Shown here: one piece after another, positions 25,129 to 33,612 of the stretch
Position numbering within the stretch: position 1 is the stretch's first letter
Layout: the number at the start of each line of letters is the position of its first letter
Assembly: GCA_965226435.1 (NCBI GenBank)
Contig: CBDDCY010000012.1
Coordinates: forward strand, 682,001-746,000
Reading direction: 5' to 3'
Length of the DNA: 64,000 bases
Origin: UBA6623 sp965226435
GTDB lineage: Bacteria > Acidobacteriota > Terriglobia > Bryobacterales > UBA6623
Program-made: the position numbers and the translations under genes
Notes under the pieces: model-generated
The model's database searches: none
What the model was told of the DNA's origin: nothing
The model's input: only the letters and a program-made list of their open reading frames with translations

Positions 25129-25191
25129 AGTTTCATCAGCTCAGGATGCAACGCCTTATTCGGACCGGAAGAGACGGCGTGCCGGCTGCCG

Positions 25192-26352
25192 TCACCCACC
25201 GCGGGACACAGCGCCGGACGCCTCCAAGTCGTCAATCTCAGTCTCGGAGAAGCCCCAGTCGGTGAGTGCCTCGCGGCTGTGCTCCCCGGGCGTCGGCGGC
25301 GAAGCTTGGATCTCCGGCGGGGTCCGCGAAAAACGTGGAGCGGGCGCGGGCTGGTTGACGCCGTCGCGGGTCACGAAAGTCTCGCGGGCCTTGAGGTGGT
25401 GATGTTCGGGGGCTTCGGCGAGTGACATCACGGGCGCGAAGCAAAGGTCCGACCCTTCCATGATGTCGCACCATTCATCGCGGGTCTTTTGTCGGAATAC
25501 CTCGGTCAACCGTTGCTTCAAGCGCGGCCACATCGTTTGGTCCATCTGTCTCGCGAACTCGGGGTCGCCGGTAAGGCCGGTTTTTGCGAGGAGTTCCGCA
25601 TAGAACCGCGGCTCTATCGAACCGATCGAGACGTACTTGCCGTCGGCCGTCTCGTAAACCTCGTAGAAGTGCGCTCCGGAGTCGAGAATATTCACCCCGC
25701 GCCGATCCTCCCAAAGCCCGGCGGCGAAGAACGCGAAGGGCATCGCCATCAACAATGACGCCCCGTCCACCATGGCGGCGTCGACGACTTGTCCCTTGCC
25801 CGAGCGCGATGTTTCGAGCAGCCCGCAGACCATGCCGAAAGCCAGCAGCATGCCCCCGCCGCCGAAGTCCCCGATCAAGTTCAGCGGCGGCACCGGTTTT
25901 CCGCCCTCGCGCCCGATGGCGTGGAGGACGCCGCTCAGCGCGATGTAGTTGAGGTCATGCCCGGCCGCTCGCGCCAACGGCCCGTCTTGTCCCCAGCCGG
26001 TGATGCGCCCATAGACTAGTTTCTTATTGACGGCGAGACAGGCGTCGGGGCCGAGGCCCAGCCTTTCCATCACGCCGGGTCGAAAACCCTCGATCAGCCC
26101 GTCCGCCTTTTCGACAAGACGCAGAACGGTTTCCACTCCCTCGGGCTTCTTCAAGTCGACCCCGATCGATCGACGCCCGCGGTTGAGCACATTCTGTTTC
26201 GGGCCCATTCGGGCGGCGCTGCCCCCAACCTTCCCGGAAGGCCTGTCGATGCGCACGATCTCGGCGCCCATGTCCGACAAAACCATCGCGGCGAAGGGCC
26301 CGGGCCCGATCCCGGCAATCTCGACTAGACGAATCCCTTGAAGCGGTCCCAT
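25192..26352 (-). CDS. CaiB/BaiF CoA-transferase family protein, alpha-methylacyl-CoA racemase-like
   Basis: A 386-residue protein. Conserved features fit alpha-methylacyl-CoA racemases: IAGIGPGPFAAMVLSDMGAE at the N-terminus, NRGRRSIGVDLKKPEG, the catalytic pair His (AGHDLNY, about 126) and Asp (LIGDFGGGG, about 155), and Glu in GAHFYEVYETADGKY. These enzymes invert the alpha-methyl centre of branched acyl-CoA for beta-oxidation; some relatives transfer CoA. No acyl-CoA pathway gene is adjacent, so the substrate is open. Confidence 0.9.
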   Translation of the reverse strand: MGPLQGIRLVEIAGIGPGPFAAMVLSDMGAEIVRIDRPSGKVGGSAARMGPKQNVLNRGRRSIGVDLKKPEGVETVLRLVEKADGLIEGFRPGVMERLGLGPDACLAVNKKLVYGRITGWGQDGPLARAAGHDLNYIALSGVLHAIGREGGKPVPPLNLIGDFGGGGMLLAFGMVCGLLETSRSGKGQVVDAAMVDGASLLMAMPFAFFAAGLWEDRRGVNILDSGAHFYEVYETADGKYVSIGSIEPRFYAELLAKTGLTGDPEFARQMDQTMWPRLKQRLTEVFRQKTRDEWCDIMEGSDLCFAPVMSLAEAPEHHHLKARETFVTRDGVNQPAPAPRFSRTPPEIQASPPTPGEHSREALTDWGFSETEIDDLEASGAVSRGG

Positions 26353-26407
26353 GAGTTGAAAACTCCCTCCACTCGCGTGATGACGAAGACGACGCTCACC
26401 GGCCGTT

Positions 26408-27619
26408 CTAAGGTCGGGAAGAGCTTCCGGTCACGATCTCGATCTTCAGATCGTTCGCGCCGGGCGCGATGTCAACCGCGAGATCCTCCGCGCCGGGCGA
26501 CGCTCTTGTGAATCGTTCCGCGTCCTCCAAGGAGTAGGCTCCGGTGGCGGGCTCGGAAAAATCCGCGGCCACGCGGTGAACCTCAACGCGATACCGTCCG
26601 GGGCACGGGCCGCGTTCGGCGTCGATCGTGAATTTGCCCTTGTCCCTCGACAGCAGATAGGCCGACGCCGTCGGGAGGTTGTCGCCCTCGGGAACCAGAG
26701 TCACCCAACCCCAAAACAGCGGCTTGCCGTCGAGAGACACCGTACCGCTGACCCCGACGCGCCCGAGGTCGGTCAACAACCCTTGCCGGCGTAACCAGCG
26801 CCGCAACAGCGCGGGCCATTGGTTGATGTCCGGATCGCCGGGAGCAAGGCCGACCCCATGCGGGCCTTCGCCGAAGATATGCATCTCCGCCGGTACACCC
26901 TTCTCCAACAGCGCCTGATAGAAAAGGATGCTGTGGTTCGGCGACACTGCTTTGTCGGGGTGAGTATGAACAAGGAACGTCGGTGGCGTGGACGCGGTTA
27001 CCTGGGCGGCCGCGTTCGCGTAGTTTCCGGAGTTCTTCGGAAGCAAGGCGCCCGAAATGGCCGGGTAGACCGGCACGATAAAGTCAGGCCGTGAACTGAC
27101 GCGGTCGACCGGATCAGCTGCCTCCGGATTCCCGGAGTCAAACGACGTTCCCGCCTCGGCCGTCAGGTGCCCGCCGGCGGAAAAGCCGATCATGCCGATT
27201 CGTTTCGGGCTAACGCCAAGCTGTTGGGCATGGGAGCGTACATGTCGAATCGCTCGCTGAGCGTCAAGCAGCGCGACAGACGGCGCGTACTTCGGCGTGA
27301 GTCGATAGCGCAGAACGAAGGCCGTGATTCCGACCGAGTTGAGCCACCGCGCCACCTGCAAGCCTTCGTGGTCGGAAGCCAAGACTCGATAGCCCCCGCC
27401 GGGGTTGACGACTACCGCTGCCCCGTTACCGAGCTCGGCGGGCGCCGGATGGATCGTCAGCGCGGGGCGATCAATCGCCTCGTCACCCTCGGCTCCGGGC
27501 GCTCCATCGGGCCAGAGTAGAACTTGCTCGTGAGCGACCAGCTTTGGCGCCGCGCCGGCCGGCGCGGCGCATGCCAGGGTCACGCCAACCAGCGCGGAGG
27601 CGGTTATTGACTTTTTCAT
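26408..27619 (-). CDS. Secreted alpha/beta-hydrolase (BD-FAE/acetylxylan-esterase-like) with C-terminal beta-sandwich extension
   Basis: A 403-residue protein. A signal peptide (residues 1-23) is followed by an alpha/beta-hydrolase domain with the oxyanion NPGGGYRVLASDHEG, nucleophile GFSAGGHLTAEAG and catalytic Asp/His in HTHPDKAVSP and EGPHGVGL. The last ~115 residues (from VGVSGTVSLDGKPLFWGWVT) look like a carboxypeptidase-regulatory-type beta-sandwich, as often seen in planctomycete secreted proteins. It probably deacetylates or de-esterifies plant or algal polysaccharide. The Kelch gene ends just upstream, 11 bases away on the same strand. Confidence 0.87.
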   Translation of the reverse strand: MKKSITASALVGVTLACAAPAGAAPKLVAHEQVLLWPDGAPGAEGDEAIDRPALTIHPAPAELGNGAAVVVNPGGGYRVLASDHEGLQVARWLNSVGITAFVLRYRLTPKYAPSVALLDAQRAIRHVRSHAQQLGVSPKRIGMIGFSAGGHLTAEAGTSFDSGNPEAADPVDRVSSRPDFIVPVYPAISGALLPKNSGNYANAAAQVTASTPPTFLVHTHPDKAVSPNHSILFYQALLEKGVPAEMHIFGEGPHGVGLAPGDPDINQWPALLRRWLRRQGLLTDLGRVGVSGTVSLDGKPLFWGWVTLVPEGDNLPTASAYLLSRDKGKFTIDAERGPCPGRYRVEVHRVAADFSEPATGAYSLEDAERFTRASPGAEDLAVDIAPGANDLKIEIVTGSSSRP

Positions 27620-27629
27620 TGGATTCCGC

Positions 27630-28691
27630 TCAGGGTGCGTCGTGCTCCCACATACTTGGCTGCGGATCCTTGCCGTCGGGCGAGCCTCCGGCTATCACGA
27701 GTCGGTCGCCGATGATGGCGGCGGCCGGTGACGATAAGGGTGTGGGCAGCTCGCCAAGCTCACTCCACTCGCCGTCGGCCGAGAGCACCCGGATCGAGGC
27801 TTCGACCTTTCGATTATCCGGGCCACCCGTCATCCCCCCGATCATGAAGACCCGACCGCCGCTCAGGAACGTGCTGCCCTCGGCATGGGAGTGCGGCGCC
27901 GGCAGTTGGGGACCGCTGCTCCAGGAATCAGTCGCGGGATCGTACACGTCGGTGCGCGATTGATCGGTTTGGCCGCTGTCGTGGTTAAACTGGCCGCCCA
28001 TGGCATGGATCTTGCCGCCTAGAGTGACGGTGCCGAATTGATTGCGAGCCGCCGGCATGGGGGCGGCGGGCTTCCATTCACCGGAACCTTCGACAGCCGC
28101 GTCGAGGTCGAGTACCCAATGGTCCGCCGAGTCGGTGTCGCGGTCGGCCATGAGTCCCCCAATGTAATGCAGCCGGCGACCAACGAGCGCGAGGCCGCCT
28201 CCGGCGCGCGGTTCGGGCAGCGAGGGGCCGGCGGCGTAGGTGTCGCTGTCGATGTCGTACCTCCACACCTCATCGATCGCCTTGCCCGGGTAGCCGTCCT
28301 TGAAGCCTCCGGCGATCCACACCGAGCGGCCGTCGAGGACGGTATTGATGTGGGTGATCGCGCTCGGCAGGTCGGTGAGTTGCCGCCAGGTCTTCTCGGC
28401 GGGATCGTAGACGGAGGCCTGCTTGCTCGACTTGGTCCCCATGGTGTATCCGCCGAAAGTGTAGAGAACGTCGTCGATTACAACGGTACCGGACTCCCAC
28501 AGCGCCACGGGCATGTCGGGCAGCTCTCGCCAGGAATCTTTTTCGAGGGAGGCCCCGGTCGGGCTTTCGGGGGGCGCCGAGGTTTCCTCCGGTGGGGGAG
28601 CGCCGCAGGACCAAAGCATCGTGAACAGGACGGAGACAATGCCCGCGGGAAAGCGGCGTCGAAGGAATCGGTTGTTGGTTGCTTTGGTCAT
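27630..28691 (-). CDS. Kelch-repeat lipoprotein
   Basis: A 353-residue protein started at ATG 28691, preceded by GAGGA; a longer open frame upstream has no ribosome site. A lipoprotein signal ends at LWSC (LFTMLWSCGAP). Then come six Kelch blades with repeated YDPA-x-x-W, GG-x-x-x-G and R-x-x-x-x-V patterns, such as TFGGYTMGTKSSKQ, IAGGFKDGYPGK, YIGGLMADRD, AMGGQFNHDS, MIGGMTGG and IAGGSPDG. It should form a membrane-tethered beta-propeller; ligand or activity is unknown. Part of a minus-strand run of exported proteins from the M28 peptidase to the BD-FAE-like esterase. Confidence 0.9.
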   Translation of the reverse strand: MTKATNNRFLRRRFPAGIVSVLFTMLWSCGAPPPEETSAPPESPTGASLEKDSWRELPDMPVALWESGTVVIDDVLYTFGGYTMGTKSSKQASVYDPAEKTWRQLTDLPSAITHINTVLDGRSVWIAGGFKDGYPGKAIDEVWRYDIDSDTYAAGPSLPEPRAGGGLALVGRRLHYIGGLMADRDTDSADHWVLDLDAAVEGSGEWKPAAPMPAARNQFGTVTLGGKIHAMGGQFNHDSGQTDQSRTDVYDPATDSWSSGPQLPAPHSHAEGSTFLSGGRVFMIGGMTGGPDNRKVEASIRVLSADGEWSELGELPTPLSSPAAAIIGDRLVIAGGSPDGKDPQPSMWEHDAP

Positions 28692-28781
28692 TACTTCCTC
28701 TCGGGGCGTAGCACGGGGCTTCTCGTGAAATTGGTGCAACGGCCGCGGTCGCTCCTCGCGAAACACGGAGCCCACTGACAC

Positions 28782-29840
28782 TTATTCCATCCTCTTATAT
28801 CGCAGAACTCCGCGCGAGCCGGCTACCTGAGCGCCGTAGACATAGGGTCCCAACACCGCCACTCCCTCGGCGCCGCTGGTCACGATGTGGAGCGTGGGTG
28901 CGGGGTCGGGGATGAATCCCGTCAACTTTCCGGTCCGGGCGTCGCCGATGTAGATGCCGCGCTCGAAGCCGGGGTTGCCGGGCTTGCCGGTCTTTTCGGG
29001 GTCGTAACCGGAATCGGAATCCGCCACGTAGATCGTGTCGTCGTTGTCGATAAAGATGCCGCTCGGCGAACCAAACTGCCTCCACGTAGCCAAGTGCTTC
29101 CCCGATTGGTCCAAGATTTGAATTCGCTGGTTGGCGCGATCACCGACGAAGATACGCCCCTGGGAGTCGAGCGCCAGAGCGTGAATTCCCGAGAACTCAC
29201 CGGGGCCGCTTCCTTCCTTGCCCCAGGCTTCAACGAATTTCCCGTCCGGGGTGAACTTGACGAGACGGTTGTTTCCGCCATGGCCGTGGTTATGGCCGTC
29301 GCCGACGAGGACGTGGCCGTCGGGCAAAACCAAGACGTCGGAGGGGCAACTGAAGGTATTGTCACCCTCGCCGCGGACGCCCGCGGTTCCCAGCGTCAAG
29401 AGCGGTTTGCCCTCGGGGCTGAACTTGTGAACTTGATGGCCTTTGCCGTTTTCCCGGCCTGTCTTGCAATCGGTGTGCACGGCGTCGGTGACCCAAACGT
29501 TGCCTTGGCTGTCCACATCGATCCCATGGGGCCAGATGAACAACCCTGATCCGAAACTTCGCAGCAGCTTGCCGTCGGCGTCGAACAGCATGACCGGGTC
29601 GAGGTCGCTTTCCCCGCAATAACTCTTGGCGCAGCGCTCAAAAACCCAGATCTTGCCGCTGAAATTCCCGTCGCCGTTACGGTGTGGGAAGATAGCGCTG
29701 GTCGATCCCCATTTCCGACCCTCGGGGAGCGTCCCCCATTGTTCGCCGGCACCGTAGGGGTTGGGCGCGCGTTCTTGGGCCGACAGCGGCAATACCGCGG
29801 CGATCAGCACGGGCAGCAGGCCGATTGCGGTTATTTTCAT
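28782..29840 (-). CDS. Secreted NHL-type beta-propeller (peptidyl-alpha-amidating-lyase-like)
   Basis: A 352-residue protein with a signal peptide (IGLLPVLIAAVLPLSA). NHL-type strands recur: WPHGIDVDSQGNVWVTDA, CPSDVLVLPDGHVLVGDGHNHG, GIHALALDSQGRIFVGDRANQRIQILD and GIFIDNDDTIYVADSDSG (each 20 residues or fewer of one blade). The overall pattern, with Phe-Gly-Ser-Gly-Leu-Phe before the first blade, resembles the lyase half of peptidylglycine alpha-amidating enzymes, which in bacteria are mostly of unknown role. It is followed closely by the Kelch lipoprotein gene. Confidence 0.87.
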   Translation of the reverse strand: MKITAIGLLPVLIAAVLPLSAQERAPNPYGAGEQWGTLPEGRKWGSTSAIFPHRNGDGNFSGKIWVFERCAKSYCGESDLDPVMLFDADGKLLRSFGSGLFIWPHGIDVDSQGNVWVTDAVHTDCKTGRENGKGHQVHKFSPEGKPLLTLGTAGVRGEGDNTFSCPSDVLVLPDGHVLVGDGHNHGHGGNNRLVKFTPDGKFVEAWGKEGSGPGEFSGIHALALDSQGRIFVGDRANQRIQILDQSGKHLATWRQFGSPSGIFIDNDDTIYVADSDSGYDPEKTGKPGNPGFERGIYIGDARTGKLTGFIPDPAPTLHIVTSGAEGVAVLGPYVYGAQVAGSRGVLRYKRME

Positions 29841-29870
29841 GAATCCATCTTACTCGGGTGGTGAGTTTTG

Positions 29871-31499
29871 TCAGTCGCTGTTTGCGAATCGGCGAAAGAA
29901 ACTATCCTCGCGCCATTGCGGTCGCTCGTCGGCGTTGGCGATTTCGGCGGCTAATTGCGCCATCAAGCGATTGAAAACGGCGGCGGCTTCGCGGTCCACG
30001 GGCTGATCGAGATCGTCGGAAGGCGCATGGTAGCGGGTTCGCAACCAATTCTGAAATTGCTCGGCTTCGGGTGTTTCCGCTTCAAACCCGAATCCGAGAA
30101 ACAGCGCCGGAATGCCCTTCTTGATGAAGTTATATTGGTCGCTGCGAATGAAGATATTGCGCTCCGGTGTGGGGTCTTCCTGAACGCCGATACCGATGCT
30201 CTCGGCGGCCGCCCGCAGACGCTCTCCCAGATCCGACTCGCCAAGCCCATAGCCGCGCACCACCTCGAGCGGGAACAGCGGCAGGAACATATCCAGGTTG
30301 ATATTCGCGACGACGTTGTTCATGTCGACCGTTGGCCGCGAGGCGTAGTAGCGCGAACCGAGCAGCCCCTTTTCCTCGCCGGTGCAGGCTAGAAAGATCA
30401 CCGACCGGCGCAGGGTCCGCCCGGATTCCTCGAGCAAGCGGGCGGCTTCGAGCAGGGTCGCGATGCCGGAAGCGTTATCCATTGCGCCGTTGTAGATCGG
30501 GTCGCCGTCGATCGGCTCACCAACGCCCTCGTGGTCGAGATGGGCGGAAAGCAGCACGTACTCGTTTTTGAGTTCGGGGTCGTTGCCGGGCCGGATGCCG
30601 ATGACGTTGTCGGAGCTGAGCTTGGATTGCTCGATCACAACCCGTCCGCGGATCTTGCCGACGAGCGGAAACTTCGGCAAGGGCTTTCTTTCGCGGTCGA
30701 GAGCGAGCAGTTCCTCGAAAGTGTGGCCCGAGCCGGCGAGCAGCAAGTCCGCGTACTCGGTGTTGAATCGGACGCTGAGTTGAGACGTGCTGTTGCGAGA
30801 GAGTTCGGGGTCGCGGAGGTCCATTCCCGTGAAGCGCGAAAGCTTGGTGATACGCTCCCAGGGGATCTCGCTCAATCTCGGATTCGGCAAGCCGATCGAA
30901 CCGATTGCGCCCAGGCGCTTGAAATTCTTACGGGCTTCGTCGCCCGACTGGTAATGGGACGCCAACGGGCCCGGAATACCCGCCGGCGCACCGCGCAACC
31001 CGACCAGGATTTTTCCCTTGACGTCGAGTCCGCGAAAATCGTCGTAATCGTGCTCGGGAACCGTCAGCCCGTAGCCGACGAAGACCATTTCCGCCTCGAC
31101 TGTGTTGCCTGTTTCACCGGCACGCCCGAGAATGGCGTGGCGACCCAATTCGAGCGGGTCGGCCTTGCCGTCGCGCAGCAGTTCGAGGCCGGATTCTTCT
31201 TCGATGACGCGGCGGGTTCCGAACTCGACCGGCTGGAAGTAGCCCTGGGTGCCCCCGGGTTCGAGGCCGAGCTGCTTATATTGCTCGGAGACGTAGCGGG
31301 CGGCTTGACGATGCCCCTCGCTGCCGGTCGCGCGGCCTTCCAATTCGTCGGAAGCCAGGTAGGCGATGTGTTCCCACCATGGGTCGGTGGTCGGGGCCGG
31401 TGCGACCCCGGAGGCGCAGGCGGTAAGAGAAATAAGGATCGCTGCTGAGAACGAGATAGCAGTGGTTTGTGCCGGTTTCACCGGGTTCCTCCTCAGCAT
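29871..31499 (-). CDS. M28-family zinc aminopeptidase lipoprotein
   Basis: A 542-residue protein with a lipoprotein signal ending in SLTAC. After the DELEGRATGSEG segment that opens many M28 proteins there is a PA-domain-like insert (about 120-260). The zinc-binding catalytic half has SAHLDHEGVG, IYNGAMDNASGIATLLE (bridging Asp), CTGEEKGLLGS (Glu-Glu) and MDRS-free HAPSDDLDQ near the end. It releases amino acids or processes peptides outside the cytoplasm. First gene of the run of exported proteins. Confidence 0.92.
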   Translation of the reverse strand: MLRRNPVKPAQTTAISFSAAILISLTACASGVAPAPTTDPWWEHIAYLASDELEGRATGSEGHRQAARYVSEQYKQLGLEPGGTQGYFQPVEFGTRRVIEEESGLELLRDGKADPLELGRHAILGRAGETGNTVEAEMVFVGYGLTVPEHDYDDFRGLDVKGKILVGLRGAPAGIPGPLASHYQSGDEARKNFKRLGAIGSIGLPNPRLSEIPWERITKLSRFTGMDLRDPELSRNSTSQLSVRFNTEYADLLLAGSGHTFEELLALDRERKPLPKFPLVGKIRGRVVIEQSKLSSDNVIGIRPGNDPELKNEYVLLSAHLDHEGVGEPIDGDPIYNGAMDNASGIATLLEAARLLEESGRTLRRSVIFLACTGEEKGLLGSRYYASRPTVDMNNVVANINLDMFLPLFPLEVVRGYGLGESDLGERLRAAAESIGIGVQEDPTPERNIFIRSDQYNFIKKGIPALFLGFGFEAETPEAEQFQNWLRTRYHAPSDDLDQPVDREAAAVFNRLMAQLAAEIANADERPQWREDSFFRRFANSD

Positions 31500-31663
31500 T
31501 CCAGTCTACGCGAGCGACGGGCCGGGCACTACGGGAAGGCACAAAAAGTAGAGGTTTATCGGTGGCGTGCGTCGGCCCGGTCGAACCGGCTCGACCCCCT
31601 CGATTAACGGCCGGAATGAACTACGCAGGCTAATAGGAATAGGCCCGGCGGGGGGACCCGCCG

Positions 31664-31740
31664 GGCCGACCGGAATATAGCCAAGAATGGAGCGAAAGCG
31701 GAACCCTGCTTAGAGTTCCAGCGACGGAGTCGGAAGCAGG
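31664..31740. repeat. Dispersed intergenic repeat, family B, copy 3 (partial)
   Basis: GACCGGAATATAGCCAAG, AGCGAAAGCGGAACCCTGC and a downstream arm are shared with the other family B copies. It lies directly after the rpoD stop. Confidence 0.5.
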
Positions 31741-33285
31741 CTAGAACTTCGCCGCCATCAGCGCCCGCAGACGGCGCGCGCGGTCAGGTCCGCGCAGAGC
31801 CCGCAGGGCCTTGGCTTCGATCTGGCGAATGCGTTCGCGGGTGACCGTGAACTCTTGCCCGATTTCCTCGAGCGTGTGTTCGCGGTCGCAACCGATGCCG
31901 AAGCGCATGCGAATGACTTTCTCTTCCTTGGGCGACAAGGTCTTGAGAACGTCGGCGGTTTCTTCGTGGACGCTCGAATCGACAACCGACTCGACCGGTG
32001 AGCGCACCCAACGGTCCTCGAGCAGATCGCCCAGCGCCGACTCGCCGTCACGGCCGACCGGCGTTTCGAGCGACACCGGATCGCGCGAGATGGTCTTGAG
32101 CTTCTGGACCTTCTCGGCGGAGATCTCCATGCGTTCGCCGATTTCTTCATTATTAGGCGTGCGCCCGTTTTCTTTTTCCAGTTCACGCGAAGCCCGCAAA
32201 AACTTGTTCATGCTCTCGTTCATATGAACGGGAATACGAATCGTGCGCGATTGATCGGCGATGGCTCTGGTGATCGCCTGGCGGATCCACCACGTGGCGT
32301 AAGTCGAAAACTTGTAGCCGCGCTGGTATTCGAATTTCTCCGCCGCCCGCATCAGGCCGATATTGCCCTCTTGGATCAGATCCAACAGATGCAGGCCGCG
32401 ATTGACGTACTTTTTCGCCACCGAGACGACCAGCCGAAGGTTGGCTTCGACCAAGGCTTTCTTGGCCCGCTCGGCCTCTTCTTCGCCGCGATCGACCCGC
32501 CGCACCGTATTCTCCAAGTGGGCGTAGTCGACGCCGTATTTCTCTTCCGCCCGCCGCATTTCACGACGAACTTCACGAATGGCGGCCGAGGTCTCCGAAG
32601 AGCGTGCCTCGCGGGATCGCAACTGCAGCACTCTCAACTCGCGCGCCAAGGGCTCGATCTCCGTCTTGACGCCGCGCAGCCGCCGATCGTAAATCGCCCA
32701 ACTCGCCGGCCGGAAGGGGATTTCCTGGACAGCCCAGGAAAGCTTGATTCGCTGGCGGCTCAATTTCCAACCAAGACGCCGCCGAACATGCACGTTGCGT
32801 TTGGGCGTTTTCTCGAGTTTGATCGACGTATTGTGGGCCTGCTTGGCACAACGGGAAACCTTGGCGAATTTCTGTCGTAGCTGGTTTCGTTTCCGCGTAC
32901 GTTGCGGCGAGCCCTCTTCGTAATCGCCGATGACGCAAAGCGTGTCCACCAGACGATCGCCCCTCTTAATTTCCTCGTAATGGTCGAGAATAGCCTCGAT
33001 AATGAGGCGCGACCGCGTCAGCGAACGGTAGACCTGATGCTTGCCGCGCTCCATCCGGCGAGCCAAATCGACTTCGCCCTGACGGGTCAATAATGGGACG
33101 GACCCCATCTCGCGCAAGTAGACGCGAACCGGGTCATCCGTGTAGATGGCCGTGTCTTCGGTGTGCGTCGCGGTCTCCGCGCTGTCGGCGGAATCGCCGT
33201 TTCTTGGTCTGACAAAGGGCGACCCGTCTCGGAAGGGGGCAGCTGTCTCGGCTGCTTCGATAAACTGCTCGTCAAACTGATCCAC
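31741..33285 (-). CDS. rpoD: Primary RNA polymerase sigma factor RpoD (sigma-70)
   Basis: A 514-residue sigma-70. Region 1.2 starts at DDPVRVYLREMGSVPLL (about 50). A basic nonconserved region of ~130 residues follows, then region 2 (ALVEANLRLVVSVAKKYVNR, LIQEGNIGLMRAAEKFEYQ, YKFSTYATWWIRQAI), region 3 and region 4 (MRFGIGCDREHTLEEIGQEF, TVTRERIRQIEAKALRALR). The C-terminal promoter -35 recognition helix is intact. Region 1.1 is replaced by only ~50 acidic, Thr-rich residues, so self-inhibition may work differently. It directs housekeeping transcription. Confidence 0.95.
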   Translation of the reverse strand: MDQFDEQFIEAAETAAPFRDGSPFVRPRNGDSADSAETATHTEDTAIYTDDPVRVYLREMGSVPLLTRQGEVDLARRMERGKHQVYRSLTRSRLIIEAILDHYEEIKRGDRLVDTLCVIGDYEEGSPQRTRKRNQLRQKFAKVSRCAKQAHNTSIKLEKTPKRNVHVRRRLGWKLSRQRIKLSWAVQEIPFRPASWAIYDRRLRGVKTEIEPLARELRVLQLRSREARSSETSAAIREVRREMRRAEEKYGVDYAHLENTVRRVDRGEEEAERAKKALVEANLRLVVSVAKKYVNRGLHLLDLIQEGNIGLMRAAEKFEYQRGYKFSTYATWWIRQAITRAIADQSRTIRIPVHMNESMNKFLRASRELEKENGRTPNNEEIGERMEISAEKVQKLKTISRDPVSLETPVGRDGESALGDLLEDRWVRSPVESVVDSSVHEETADVLKTLSPKEEKVIRMRFGIGCDREHTLEEIGQEFTVTRERIRQIEAKALRALRGPDRARRLRALMAAKF

Positions 33286-33567
33286 ACGACCTCCCGGACC
33301 TGGGGTGGGTTGCGGCGCTGCAACCCATTACTGTTTCTGGTTTAGACAATCGACCAATTCGGTTCACGATACGTCCGCGGCCGGGTCGATCAACCAGGGC
33401 TGTCCGAATACACATGTTGCCGGGTCGCGCGGAATCGGCAGTTCCTGAGCAGGATGGATTCCCTGGACATTCGGGGTCCGTATGGGATTGGGTTGCCGAC
33501 TCGCCGCCTCATGGACCCGGGTGAAAAATTACTTCCTCCCGACTCACCCGTAGGGCTTTGCGTATAT

Positions 33568-33596
33568 AGTATCTTTCAAAACCCCATTAATTGCAA
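33568..33596 (-). promoter_or_regulatory. Candidate rpoD promoter next to the IS insertion
   Basis: On the minus strand TTGCAA (33591-33596) and GATACT (33568-33573) are 17 bases apart, about 280 bases ahead of the rpoD start. The IS1202-like copy inserted directly upstream of the -35. The rest of 33286-33567 shows no gene. Confidence 0.3.
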
Positions 33597-33612
33597 TAGG
33601 AAAATTCACACT
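33597..33612. repeat. Target-site duplication of IS copy 2, left
   Basis: TAGGAAAATTCACACT, repeated exactly at 35226-35241; a preceding A on both sides could extend it by one base. Confidence 0.85.
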
